64,000 nt of DNA from Thiodiazotropha sp040793985 (GCA_040793985.1 JBFNJI010000024.1:62001-126000); one strand, 5' to 3'. Shown: positions 44,831 through 52,751, counted from the stretch's first letter. The notes: generated from the letters alone by a model not told the origin. Program-made: numbers and translations.

Positions 44831-45805
44831 TCAATCCAATGAGATAACGACTGATCCCAGCCTCTGCTCCGCCTCCACCCTGCGGTGGGCCTCGACAGCC
44901 TCCTGCAGTGGATAGATCCTGTCAACGGTTGGATTGATTTCACCCGCGACTATCATCTCCTTGAGACAGTTCAGCTCCTCCTCGGTCTCCCGGGCAAATG
45001 CAAACATAGCCCTTTTATCAGTGAACCTGGTGCTCCACAACGACCTCATCATATCGCTGAGGCGTGGATTTGCCAGCAGGTAACGACCATCCGTGTTGAG
45101 TAGACCGATGACTTTCTGAAATGGTGTTTTTGCCACCATGCTGAAGATGACATCGTAGGTCTGGCCGCCTGCCGTGAAATCCTGCTGGGTATAGTCGATA
45201 AAGTGATCGGCGCCTATTTCGCGCAGCATGGTCTCCTTAATGCCACTGTCCACCGCGGTGACCTCCGCGCCCATTGCCTTGGCAATCTGTACACCGAAGG
45301 TTCCAATGCTGCCCCCTGCGCCATTGATTAGAACCCTCTCCCCGGTTTCTATCTTCGCCATGCGCATGAAATGGAGTGCATTCAAACCTCCCAAGGGAAC
45401 AGCGGCGGCTGCAGCGAAGCTGAGGTTGCTCGGCATGGGTACCAGGGTGTAATGCTGCGGAAGGGTCAAATACTCGGCATAAGCCCCCAAACGCAAACGG
45501 GTCGATCCGAACAGGGAGTCCCCCTTGTTGAATCTTGTTACGGCTGTTCCGACTGCCTCCACCTCGCCTGCGAAATAGCCTCCCAGAATCCTTTTTCTTG
45601 GCTTGAACACGCCTAGCATCAACCGCAACGAGGGCATAAACCACTTTACCTGAAAATCGAAGCCACGCATTTCACAATCAGCCTTTGTGGCCTCGGCGGC
45701 ATATACTCTCAGCAGAATTTCGTCATCCTTGGGAACGGGCTTGGGAACCTCCTCCTGACGGAGCACTTCCGGTGGCCCGTAGTTGTCATAGACAACAGCT
45801 TTCAT
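44831..45805 (-). CDS. Quinone oxidoreductase-like NAD(P)-dependent alcohol dehydrogenase
   Basis: This is a medium-chain dehydrogenase/reductase of the zeta-crystallin/YhdH-like branch. It shows MKAVVYDNYGPPEVL, GGYFAGEVEAVGTAV, the Rossmann motif VLINGAGGSIGTFGVQIAKA and HFIDYTQQDF, and lacks the catalytic-zinc Cys/His set of true alcohol dehydrogenases. It probably reduces quinones or reactive carbonyls with NADPH. The ATG at 45805 is preferred to a TTG at 45814. It is the last of four co-directional genes divergent from the TetR gene, which suggests shared control. Confidence 0.86.
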   Translation of the reverse strand: MKAVVYDNYGPPEVLRQEEVPKPVPKDDEILLRVYAAEATKADCEMRGFDFQVKWFMPSLRLMLGVFKPRKRILGGYFAGEVEAVGTAVTRFNKGDSLFGSTRLRLGAYAEYLTLPQHYTLVPMPSNLSFAAAAAVPLGGLNALHFMRMAKIETGERVLINGAGGSIGTFGVQIAKAMGAEVTAVDSGIKETMLREIGADHFIDYTQQDFTAGGQTYDVIFSMVAKTPFQKVIGLLNTDGRYLLANPRLSDMMRSLWSTRFTDKRAMFAFARETEEELNCLKEMIVAGEINPTVDRIYPLQEAVEAHRRVEAEQRLGSVVISLD

Positions 45806-45879
45806 GATCGACAATATCCATACAGAGGCAGGTAGTCAGTCCGCAAATGAACATGGGTGTATGCAAATAGTCTTGCCGC

Positions 45880-46242
45880 TTACTCTACAACAAGATGAAT
45901 AATGTTGTTCGGGCTGCTAAGCCAAAACCCATTAAACTCATCTGGCAACGGCTCTATCCCGTCTCTGATGACACATCCCTGCGCAACGAGGTAATGCTTG
46001 GCCGCCTCGACACTGTCGGTCTCTATCTCCAGCCATACTTCGGACTGACTCAGTCCCTCAATCTTGTCGACCCATAGATTCTTGTCTCCAAATTCAAAGG
46101 TAACCGACTCGAACTGATCCGTGGAACTGGAGGGTATCCGCTGTAAACCGAGAATCCCTTCATAGAACAGCACTGTTTTATCGTATTCGTGAGACGGTAC
46201 TTTGACAGCGATATTTTTACCGGCATGGAAGTTTGGTTTCAT
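45880..46242 (-). CDS. VOC-superfamily (glyoxalase/bleomycin-resistance-like) protein
   Basis: The 120-residue protein has the paired beta-alpha-beta-beta-beta modules of the vicinal-oxygen-chelate fold: IAVKVPSHEYDKTVLFYEGIL and VWLEIETDSVEAAKHYLVAQ, ending NIIHLVVE. Possible metal ligands are His-13-like and Glu residues at the strand ends, but the set is not complete enough to name an enzyme. A strong AAGGAGAGG precedes the ATG. It lies between the small 53-residue frame and the oxidoreductase in the TetR-linked group. Confidence 0.78.
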   Translation of the reverse strand: MKPNFHAGKNIAVKVPSHEYDKTVLFYEGILGLQRIPSSSTDQFESVTFEFGDKNLWVDKIEGLSQSEVWLEIETDSVEAAKHYLVAQGCVIRDGIEPLPDEFNGFWLSSPNNIIHLVVE

Positions 46243-46255
46243 AACCTCTCCTTAG

Positions 46256-46417
46256 CTATTCCCTACCACTCTCCAACAGGCCTGCTTCACGGACAATCTT
46301 AGCACCTCTTGGGGTGACATCCAGATGCGTCACATCCTTCAGGACCCTCCAGGCAAACCCGATCGTGTCGTTGCGGAGTTGAACAATAAAAACGATGAAT
46401 TCCCCGTTATGGATCAC
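46256..46417 (-). CDS. Small 53-residue protein, translationally coupled to the tautomerase
   Basis: A GTG at 46417 overlaps the tautomerase stop as GTGA and opens a 53-codon frame ending at TAG 46256, 13 bp before the VOC gene start. The product begins MIHNGEFIVFIVQLRNDTI and continues with a basic helical part (AWRVLKDV, RGAKIVREAGLLESGRE). It resembles no family I know. Tight packing on both sides and the stop/start overlap argue for a real gene. It could instead be a remnant of a longer reading frame. Confidence 0.5.
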   Translation of the reverse strand: MIHNGEFIVFIVQLRNDTIGFAWRVLKDVTHLDVTPRGAKIVREAGLLESGRE

Positions 46418-46830
46418 CCCTGGGAAATTGCCTGGCTCAGCTCCTCGTTCGTCATTGCTTTGCCATCCAGATTCCAGGCGCCATCCACCGTGTGCACAAC
46501 GTTCACATAGATCTGGTCTTTCGGCTGGTTGCCACCGGATAAATCATGGATGATCTCAGTTGCCTCTTTAAAATGACCGAGTTGGATATCTCGACTGGCG
46601 AAGGCGAAGGAAGGCACCTTCCATTCAACCCACGCAGCGGAAAAATCTTCACCACCTGAAAAACTGGCCCCCTTGGGCAGCAGATGGACCGAGGCGGTAA
46701 TGTTTGGCGTCATTACACGGTTGCCGCTCAAACCATGCCACTTCAGCATCGAGTCGGTAAGCCGCCGGATGGCATCTCCTTCAGAACCTGAGGGCAAAAC
46801 GCCTTCGGTAAGAGTTAGTGTCAAAGGCAT
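46414..46830 (-). CDS. Tautomerase-superfamily protein
   Basis: The ATG at 46830 gives a 138-residue protein whose second residue is Pro (MPLTLTLTEGVLPSGSEGDA), the catalytic N-terminal Pro of 4-oxalocrotonate tautomerases. The long form has a second repeat-like half ending VNVVHTVDGAWNLDGKAMTN. An upstream start at 46854 would bury this Pro, so I reject it. It is the promoter-proximal gene opposite the TetR regulator and lies next to three operator-like palindromes, so it is the likeliest direct target. Confidence 0.8.
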   Translation of the reverse strand: MPLTLTLTEGVLPSGSEGDAIRRLTDSMLKWHGLSGNRVMTPNITASVHLLPKGASFSGGEDFSAAWVEWKVPSFAFASRDIQLGHFKEATEIIHDLSGGNQPKDQIYVNVVHTVDGAWNLDGKAMTNEELSQAISQG

Positions 46831-46867
46831 CATGATCCTCCCTAAAAAGAACATTGCTCACACACGA

Positions 46868-46885
46868 AGATAACGATCACTATCT
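46868..46885. promoter_or_regulatory. TetR-type operator site 1
   Basis: The 18-mer AGATAACGATCACTATCT is a near-perfect palindrome, with 16 of 18 positions symmetric. It matches sites 2 and 3 and lies 38 bp upstream of the tautomerase start, on the side of the divergent region controlling that gene. Confidence 0.7.
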
Positions 46886-46928
46886 TTTTACTCGAAAAAT
46901 CGCACCCGGTCTCTTCTCGGCGCATCGC

Positions 46929-46946
46929 AGATAACGATCGTTATCT
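46929..46946. promoter_or_regulatory. TetR-type operator site 2 (perfect palindrome)
   Basis: AGATAACGATCGTTATCT is a perfect 18-bp palindrome in the middle of the divergent region. It defines the consensus shared with sites 1 and 3. A dimeric TetR protein encoded 67 bp away is the obvious binder (inference). Confidence 0.75.
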
Positions 46947-46953
46947 ATAATTT

Positions 46954-46971
46954 AGATTACGACCGTTATCT
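46954..46971. promoter_or_regulatory. TetR-type operator site 3
   Basis: AGATTACGACCGTTATCT matches the consensus at 16 of 18 positions. It lies 25 bp (about 2.4 helical turns) centre to centre from site 2 and 41 bp upstream of the tetR start, well placed for autoregulation. Confidence 0.7.
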
Positions 46972-47012
46972 TGTCAACTATACTATCGGAAAAGCAGTAC
47001 GGAGCGATTGCC

Positions 47013-47582
47013 ATGAGACAGGATTCAACAAAGAAGGAAGAGACTCGAAGACGAATGCTAGACGCCATGCATAGGGGATTCCGCAGCAAAGGCTACGACG
47101 CTGCCGGTGTCGACGGCTTGGCCAAGGCTGCAGGCGTCACCTCCGGCGCCTTCTACAAACATTTCGGATCCAAGGCCGACGCCTTCAAGGAATCCGTTGC
47201 CTTGGGTGTAGAAGAGTTTCGCGCCGCGGTTGAGGATTTTCAGAAAAAACATGGCGACAACTGGCTGGAAGAGTTCGGCAGATTTTACCTTGGGGAAAAG
47301 CGCTGCACCGATCTGGCAGAGAGTTGCGGGCTCCAGAGTCTTTCCCCGGAGGTCATGCGATCCGACACCACGATCCGCAAACTTTTCCAGTTGGAACTGC
47401 AGAGGGCGGCAAGCAGTTTCAACCAGGGACTGGACAGGAGCAATCAGCAGGACGAGTTGGATAGGACATGGAGCAAACTGGCACTACTGGTGGGGGGGGT
47501 CACGCTTGCGAGAGCGGTTTCTGATCCTTCACTGGCCGACGAGATAGCCGATGCCGTTTTCAAGGCTTTGGTGACAAAGTAA
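47013..47582 (+). CDS. TetR-family transcriptional regulator
   Basis: The HTH region spans residues 10-58 (TRRRMLDAMHRGFRSKGYDA, then GLAKAAGVTSGAFYKHFGSK). The C-terminal ligand domain is of the LmrA/YxaF-AefR type, with two cysteines (KRCTDLAESCGLQSL) that could sense electrophiles. The ATG at 47013 follows GGAG, and an in-frame TTG at 46971 would overlap operator 3. Divergent from the tautomerase, small protein, VOC and oxidoreductase group, it probably represses that group and itself. Confidence 0.9.
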   Translation: MRQDSTKKEETRRRMLDAMHRGFRSKGYDAAGVDGLAKAAGVTSGAFYKHFGSKADAFKESVALGVEEFRAAVEDFQKKHGDNWLEEFGRFYLGEKRCTDLAESCGLQSLSPEVMRSDTTIRKLFQLELQRAASSFNQGLDRSNQQDELDRTWSKLALLVGGVTLARAVSDPSLADEIADAVFKALVTK

Positions 47583-47624
47583 TTCTCGACCCAGCTATCG
47601 CTCCACACCTTAAAGGGCAAGGTC

Positions 47625-48131
47625 TCAGTCTATATATATTTCGTCATAGATCGACATTTCCACTGCATGTCGTTTTGAATCGGGATCTCGCACGGAGTTA
47701 ATACTCCACAGTTTGTCAATGTAGGCGATCGGCAGGTCATACTCCAGCGCCCCTGCAATGACATGATGTTTATACCAGTGAAATGGTTTCAACGTGTTAT
47801 CTATATGAGTCGCATAGTAGGTATAGGCAGTAAGCGACTTACCCTGTGGCGTGAAGATTTCAACCTCTTTCTTCTCGTATCCCTTCCCTACCCCCTCTAT
47901 CCGGTCAAGCTGCAGCTTGTCAGCATGAGAAATCTCGTATACCACACCTATCACAAACGGTTTGTTGCTAGTTGTTTCAAAGGCATCGCACTTTGCCGAA
48001 CCATCCCTGCCCTTTTTATGGAAAATCAATTCATGGCCATGAAGCGTTGCGGTTGCCACATATTCGACTGCAGGTAATCTGTCCAACAATCTCCTGCTTG
48101 ACATATTGGAGCCATAGGAAAAATAGAACAT
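47625..48131 (-). CDS. Gamma-glutamylcyclotransferase-like (AIG2/GGCT fold) protein
   Basis: The N-terminus MFYFSYGSNMSSRRLLDRLP carries the YGSN motif that binds the gamma-glutamyl group. The family Glu lies in VVYEISHADKLQLDRIEGVG. These enzymes release 5-oxoproline from gamma-glutamyl peptides. The window also encodes GshA, but the two are far apart. The 168-residue length is normal. It stands alone between the TetR gene (convergent) and the ApbE-like gene. Confidence 0.85.
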   Translation of the reverse strand: MFYFSYGSNMSSRRLLDRLPAVEYVATATLHGHELIFHKKGRDGSAKCDAFETTSNKPFVIGVVYEISHADKLQLDRIEGVGKGYEKKEVEIFTPQGKSLTAYTYYATHIDNTLKPFHWYKHHVIAGALEYDLPIAYIDKLWSINSVRDPDSKRHAVEMSIYDEIYID

Positions 48132-48230
48132 TGAATCTACCCGATGTTATCGACACCCGAGACCTTCATAGTCTAGAAGAAGAATCGCGGATGTGTCGTT
48201 ACGCGGATTTCGCCGGATAAAGGTGCCATA

Positions 48231-49169
48231 TCAAAAATACAGTCTATACCTGACATCCTGGCGCTTGAGAAAGGCTTCGGCATCTTTCCCCTGCAACAGG
48301 GCGATAGTGGCTAGAATTCCCGCCTCGGTACAGGTATCAGCGGCAACGCTGACCGACCTGGGTGCATGGGCGACAGGCCAACCTGTTTTGGGATTTAAAA
48401 CATGACTGTATCGTTTACCGTCTCGCTGCAGGTAACGGCGTGCGTCACCACTTGTCGCGATCGCGCCTTGACGAATTTTCAACACAGCCGTCGCGCTATT
48501 TAGTCTGCCAGGATCCTCGATCCCTATGGACCAGACCCCATCCCCACCGCTGCGTCCATTGGTATTGATATCACCGCCGAAATTCACCAACAGGCCGGCA
48601 TCTGTCAATTGTTGCAGTTGCAGCAACACCCTGTCGACAGCATACTCCTTACCGATCCCACCGAAGTCGATCTCCATACCTTCCGGCAGGGTGAGATAGG
48701 GAGACGACCAACTGACACGTTGCCAACCGATCATGGGCAGCAACGCTTTGACGGCGGCAACGTCAGGGATAGTGCTACTGCCGTCGAAATGCCATACACG
48801 GCGTAACACCCCGGAAGTGATATCGAAAAGTCCGTCGCTGAGTTGCCAGCACTGTTGGGCAAAATCGAGCAATTGCGCCACTTCCGCATCCACTTCTACG
48901 GCATGCCCGAGGCTGTTGTTGATCTGATGGACTATATTGTCATCGCGGTAGCGACTGAGTTTCTTTTCAATGCGCCGGGCTTCACCCGCAGCACTTTGTA
49001 ACAGCTCCCATGCAAGCGCCTCTTCGTCGACCTCCATGAAGATCTCGCAGGGACTTGCCATCGCCCGGAATGAGCCTTTCCAGTAGCCATCCATTGCCTC
49101 CAGTGCCAGCGTCCCCTGCTGATCTCTATTTACCGGTCCGGTTCCTGCTGCATCTGAATGCTGTTCCAT
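48231..49169 (-). CDS. apbE: ApbE-like FAD:protein FMN transferase, no export signal, altered metal site
   Basis: The 312-residue protein shows the ApbE fold: ASPCEIFMEVD, LSDGLFDITSG, DFGGIGKEYAVDRV, NFGGDINTNGRS and HVLNPKTGWPVAHA. ApbE normally links FMN to Thr/Ser of exported redox proteins. Two things are unusual. It has no signal peptide or lipobox, so it should be cytoplasmic. The usual Mg-binding A-D-A-L-A-T is E-A-G-I-L-A-T here, so the conserved Asp is Gly although the Thr remains. Activity may therefore differ from classical ApbE. It is the last gene behind DUF4266 and DUF3570, 37 bp downstream. Confidence 0.85.
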   Translation of the reverse strand: MEQHSDAAGTGPVNRDQQGTLALEAMDGYWKGSFRAMASPCEIFMEVDEEALAWELLQSAAGEARRIEKKLSRYRDDNIVHQINNSLGHAVEVDAEVAQLLDFAQQCWQLSDGLFDITSGVLRRVWHFDGSSTIPDVAAVKALLPMIGWQRVSWSSPYLTLPEGMEIDFGGIGKEYAVDRVLLQLQQLTDAGLLVNFGGDINTNGRSGGDGVWSIGIEDPGRLNSATAVLKIRQGAIATSGDARRYLQRDGKRYSHVLNPKTGWPVAHAPRSVSVAADTCTEAGILATIALLQGKDAEAFLKRQDVRYRLYF

Positions 49170-49206
49170 TTACCGCTCTTCTCGGATCATCATCGATCGA
49201 TGATCG

Positions 49207-50490
49207 CTAAAAATTGTAGCTCAGCTGCAGGATGATCGCCTCCACATCCGGGAACAGGTCCATCTCACTTAAAATGCCGGGGGCATTCCTGTCCTTGCTC
49301 TCTCCGCTTTGCAGATAGTACTCCATACGCAGACTCATCTCCCTCTCATGCGCCAGTTTTAAACCATACTTGAGTCCAACAGTGATACCGGTCAACTCAC
49401 CAAGCCGGTAGTCCGCGGAGGCAAATTCCGGTAATGACTCCCCTTGGCGGAAAAACCGCTGATAGAATTCGGCCTCGCTCTGACTGTAGTAACGGATGTG
49501 TGGTTCGAGAAAATGGTCGGGATCAAAGATCCAACGATAGCGAAAGTCGATGGTGTGTGAGGTAACGTCCCAGTCATCCGTGTAGAGGCGGTAGGAGAGA
49601 TCGACAATATCTCCGGCATGGTGATGTTTCACCTGCCAATAGAGACCCTGTTTCAAACGTGTATCGGGACGATGCTCGTAGCGATAGTCGACCGGACGGC
49701 CGTCGCTGCCGACAACGCTGATGATTTTAAAGGGATCTGTCAGGTAACCACTCACGTCACTGATTGAATAGCTCAACTGCATCACCGTCCGCTGACTGAC
49801 CACCTGGGTGAGACCAAAGGCCAGATCTACCGTGGTTTTAGTGTCTTCCCCGTCCTCCCGGGTCGCATCGAATGCCTGATCGAAACCGGACTGACCGCGA
49901 TCGATAACCATACTGGAAAACGGGATGGGTATGTCGCCATCCGGACTGATGGTGTCATTGGCAACCGATATGCCGGCACTGATGGTAGTGTTTCGTTTGT
50001 TGAAGTCCCTGGATAGCGAGGCATTGAGACTCACTGAGAGATAGTCGTACTCGGTGGAGAAATTGGCCCCAAAACTGGTTTTGTAGTCCCGGGCGAGTGG
50101 CTGGTCCCACTGACTGCTCATGGCGACGCGAAAGTCCTTGAAGGTATCATCAAGGGGTGTCTCGTCCGCATCAGTGGTATAGCTCCCTTCCCCTGAAGGC
50201 TTGGTAAAAGTCTGAGGCTGATCACTAGGCGTTGCACCGTTCGCCGATGCGCCCGTCAGAGAATCGAACACCAGTTTCAGGTTCAGTTTTCGCTCATCAC
50301 CAAAATCGCGTTGGGCTGTTATTACAGGCTCGATGGCAGTGACCCGATCGACCTCGGTGTAGAACAGAACCGCACTGTCGAAATCCCAATCCCCCTCCTT
50401 GGCCCTGGCATCCGGGCCTTGAACACCCAGTAGGCTGCAGGTGGCTGCGGTAAGGGCTGTGCGGATCTTTATCTGCTTTTTCAGTTGCAC
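49207..50490 (-). CDS. DUF3570 family protein, probable outer-membrane beta-barrel
   Basis: The 427-residue protein has a signal peptide (IKIRTALTAATCSLLGVQG) and alternating amphipathic beta-strands (DWDFDSAVLFYTEVDRV, LNLKLVFDSLTGASANGATP, VMQLSYSISDVSGYL). The terminal aromatic strand EAIILQLSYNF is the classic outer-membrane barrel ending. The start is GTG at 50490, inside the end of the DUF4266 gene. DUF3570 is a family without known function that recurs next to DUF4266 and ApbE. The barrel could display or export what the partners make (inference). Confidence 0.85.
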   Translation of the reverse strand: MQLKKQIKIRTALTAATCSLLGVQGPDARAKEGDWDFDSAVLFYTEVDRVTAIEPVITAQRDFGDERKLNLKLVFDSLTGASANGATPSDQPQTFTKPSGEGSYTTDADETPLDDTFKDFRVAMSSQWDQPLARDYKTSFGANFSTEYDYLSVSLNASLSRDFNKRNTTISAGISVANDTISPDGDIPIPFSSMVIDRGQSGFDQAFDATREDGEDTKTTVDLAFGLTQVVSQRTVMQLSYSISDVSGYLTDPFKIISVVGSDGRPVDYRYEHRPDTRLKQGLYWQVKHHHAGDIVDLSYRLYTDDWDVTSHTIDFRYRWIFDPDHFLEPHIRYYSQSEAEFYQRFFRQGESLPEFASADYRLGELTGITVGLKYGLKLAHEREMSLRMEYYLQSGESKDRNAPGILSEMDLFPDVEAIILQLSYNF

Positions 50491-50702
50491 CCGCAGCCCC
50501 CGCCTGCAAAGCCACGTCCCCCGCTCGACGCCTCTTTGCTGAAATAGATATGGTCATCCAGACTTGCCTCAATGGGATCCGCAATTAACTGCATCTCTGG
50601 CTTTGCTAGAAGGTGCCGCTCCCAAGGTTCAACCCCCAGATTCGCACAGCCGCCGAGCAGCAACAAAGCAGCAACAATCATAGGGATCGCAGCAGGAGTC
50701 AT
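50481..50702 (-). CDS. DUF4266 small lipoprotein with C-terminal CGC tail
   Basis: From the ATG at 50702 the product is 73 residues. It has a lipoprotein signal with lipobox LLGGC (Cys near residue 19), the conserved WERHLLAKPEMQLIADP region, HIYFSKEASSGG, and a Gly-rich end GFAGGGCGCN. The last eight residues hold two cysteines in C-G-C, conserved in DUF4266 as far as I recall. They could bind metal or be modified. It overlaps the DUF3570 gene by 10 bp. The family has no known function. An upstream start at 50744 lacks a signal peptide in frame and is rejected. Confidence 0.85.
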   Translation of the reverse strand: MTPAAIPMIVAALLLLGGCANLGVEPWERHLLAKPEMQLIADPIEASLDDHIYFSKEASSGGRGFAGGGCGCN

Positions 50703-50854
50703 GTTCCTCACTCTCGATTGGTGTGTTATTGGCGGTGCCGGCAAGCAACCTGGATTAGACCAGAGATTTCTTAACTATCGCTTAAATGTGCTGATCTGGA
50801 ACAGTGCAAACATCTGATTTGTGACAGTCACTACAACGTCACCCACGGATACCG

Positions 50855-51343
50855 CTAATAGGAGTGCAAAAGCTCTCTGATCTCCTGCTCCCGACTCCCC
50901 TCTTCTGAATGGAAAAAGCCGATATGGGAGGCAATGATACGACCCTGTTGATCGATAAGAAAGGAGGCGGGCATCCCTTGTAACTCATACAGAGTAGCGA
51001 CCCTGCCTTCGGGATCGAAGGCAATGGTAAATTCCGCCTTGTTGTTGCTGAGAAAGGCCTCAGCCAGTGCATGATCCTTATCCAGATTGATGGCAATTAC
51101 CTGTAGGCCAAGAGCGCCGTACCTGGTCTGCATCTCATTCATCCAAGGGAACGAGGCCCGGCATGGCTCACACCATGAGGCCCAGAAATCAAGCAGCACC
51201 ACCTTGCCCTTGTATGCGTCAAGGGTAACCCTGGCATTCACACCCTGGAGCGAGAAATCGGGTGCCAGGCGCGGCAGATTACCGGCCTGCAACGGTCCAC
51301 TAATTAAAAACCAGACAAACAATGGGCTTAGATAGCGTTTCAT
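50855..51343 (-). CDS. TlpA/ResA-type periplasmic thioredoxin
   Basis: A signal peptide (MKRYLSPLFVWFLISGPLQA) precedes a thioredoxin fold of the AhpC/TSA-TlpA kind. The active site is WCEPC in LLDFWASWCEPCRASFPWM, and a cis-Pro follows in YELQGMPASFLI. Such proteins keep Cys pairs reduced for cytochrome c or copper-site assembly. The gene lies 37 bp after the oxidase-like gene and 152 bp before DUF4266 on the same strand. Its targets might be the CGC tail of the DUF4266 lipoprotein (speculation). A GTG lies one codon upstream. Confidence 0.9.
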   Translation of the reverse strand: MKRYLSPLFVWFLISGPLQAGNLPRLAPDFSLQGVNARVTLDAYKGKVVLLDFWASWCEPCRASFPWMNEMQTRYGALGLQVIAINLDKDHALAEAFLSNNKAEFTIAFDPEGRVATLYELQGMPASFLIDQQGRIIASHIGFFHSEEGSREQEIRELLHSY

Positions 51344-51380
51344 CACCCAATCACTCCTGAATATAACCCCGATTGATCCG

Positions 51381-52751
51381 CTAGACCCGTGGCTTGAAAA
51401 AGATACGCAACATCAGCCAAACGAAGATAATCCCTCCGACGACAGCAAGTAGACCACCCACGCCCATCACACCCATCGCCAGCTTGGCAGAGAGGGTATC
51501 CAGCCCCTGTGCGGCACCCGCTGTCTTGCGCTGGATACCCATTGCGCCGGAGGCCGCCAGTCCAGCTATATGCAGAAGTTGCCCGCTGCCATAGATCCAG
51601 GGCTGCAGTTCGGCCAATCGACCGCTGGCCGGTGGATACCCCAGCCGGGGGAGCAGCAGGTAGGCCAATCCCATCAATCCCATTGTGACCCCTACGATTG
51701 AGCCGTGGTAGTGAGCCGGAATGATGGTGTTGATGCCGGAGATAAAGAGCGCGATCGCACCGCCTGAAAAGAACAGCAACATCGACATCCAGAGGCTCCG
51801 ACGCAGGGTTCTCTGTGCCGCCTGCGCAGGTTCCGCGCGCATCAGACCGATGAGGATCAAAATTCCCATCGGGGTCACCGCAAGACCGCCGCCGTACTGC
51901 ATAAGCTGGGTAAAAGCGCTCCTCGATTCGATCGTTACTGTCTGGTGTAGCAGGTAGATCACCGGCACCAGCAGAACGGGTGCGATACCGAGAATCAACA
52001 GCCAGAAATACCAGCGGGTATTGCCAGGCAAGCTGACGCCGCTATGGAGGGCAAGCCAAATCCAGACCAACATGATGAGCTGGGTATAGGCAAATTGCAG
52101 GGTGTGTCCTGCCCCCCAGAAGAGGTACTCATAGTAGCTCTGGCCCACCACCCCGGGCGGCATCTGCAGCCAGGCCGTGACTAATGCACCGAGGGAGACC
52201 AGGAAGGCCAGGGCAACTGTGAATCCTGCCAGACTGGGGAGATGGGCATGGTTCCGGGAGAAGCCTCGGCTGACCGTCAAACCCGTCATTGACTGTAACG
52301 CGATACCGACGGCAAAGAGGCCTAACATGATAAAAAAGAGAGGCCTCTGCAATACCGGTACATAGTTGTTCATCAAGGCTGAGCCGTCGCCGACAAAGGC
52401 CGAGAGGGCCACACCCAGGGTGCCTGTCAGGGCCAGTAGATATGCCGGATGCTGGATCCATGTCGATCCCGACCTGGATTGGGTATTCAGAGACCAGATC
52501 ACACCGGACATGGCAAGAAACCAGATCAGCACCGACTGATCCACATGCACCACCAAGGCGGTACGAAAGAAGTCGACCCAAGGAAAAAAGGCCTCGCTAC
52601 CCGGGGTCCGGGAAAGTACCAGCAGCAGTGCGAAGAGGCCCGCCAGACCCAGTGCCAGCACCCCCAAGCGCAACCATTTCAGTGCAAATCTGCGCTGCTC
52701 CTGCTCCGGTGTGGCCACGCCGACCAGCGCGTTGTCATCGTTTGAGATCAA
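51381..52751 (-). CDS. Divergent heme-copper oxidase subunit I-like membrane protein
   Basis: About twelve membrane spans and subunit-I landmarks are present: His69 (VVHVDQSVLIW) and the pair His347/His349 in PAHYHGSIVG as heme ligands, and His216 in WGAGHTLQFAY as a first copper ligand. However, the residue four after His216 is Phe220 where oxidases have the cross-linked Tyr. The usual His-His pair is reduced to His269-Gln270. It therefore does not look like a normal oxygen reductase. It could be a relative of nitric oxide reductases or a non-catalytic member. No subunit II or III is adjacent, although COX15 and SCO are divergent neighbours. The start is a TTG at 52751. Confidence 0.75.
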   Translation of the reverse strand: MISNDDNALVGVATPEQEQRRFALKWLRLGVLALGLAGLFALLLVLSRTPGSEAFFPWVDFFRTALVVHVDQSVLIWFLAMSGVIWSLNTQSRSGSTWIQHPAYLLALTGTLGVALSAFVGDGSALMNNYVPVLQRPLFFIMLGLFAVGIALQSMTGLTVSRGFSRNHAHLPSLAGFTVALAFLVSLGALVTAWLQMPPGVVGQSYYEYLFWGAGHTLQFAYTQLIMLVWIWLALHSGVSLPGNTRWYFWLLILGIAPVLLVPVIYLLHQTVTIESRSAFTQLMQYGGGLAVTPMGILILIGLMRAEPAQAAQRTLRRSLWMSMLLFFSGGAIALFISGINTIIPAHYHGSIVGVTMGLMGLAYLLLPRLGYPPASGRLAELQPWIYGSGQLLHIAGLAASGAMGIQRKTAGAAQGLDTLSAKLAMGVMGVGGLLAVVGGIIFVWLMLRIFFKPRV

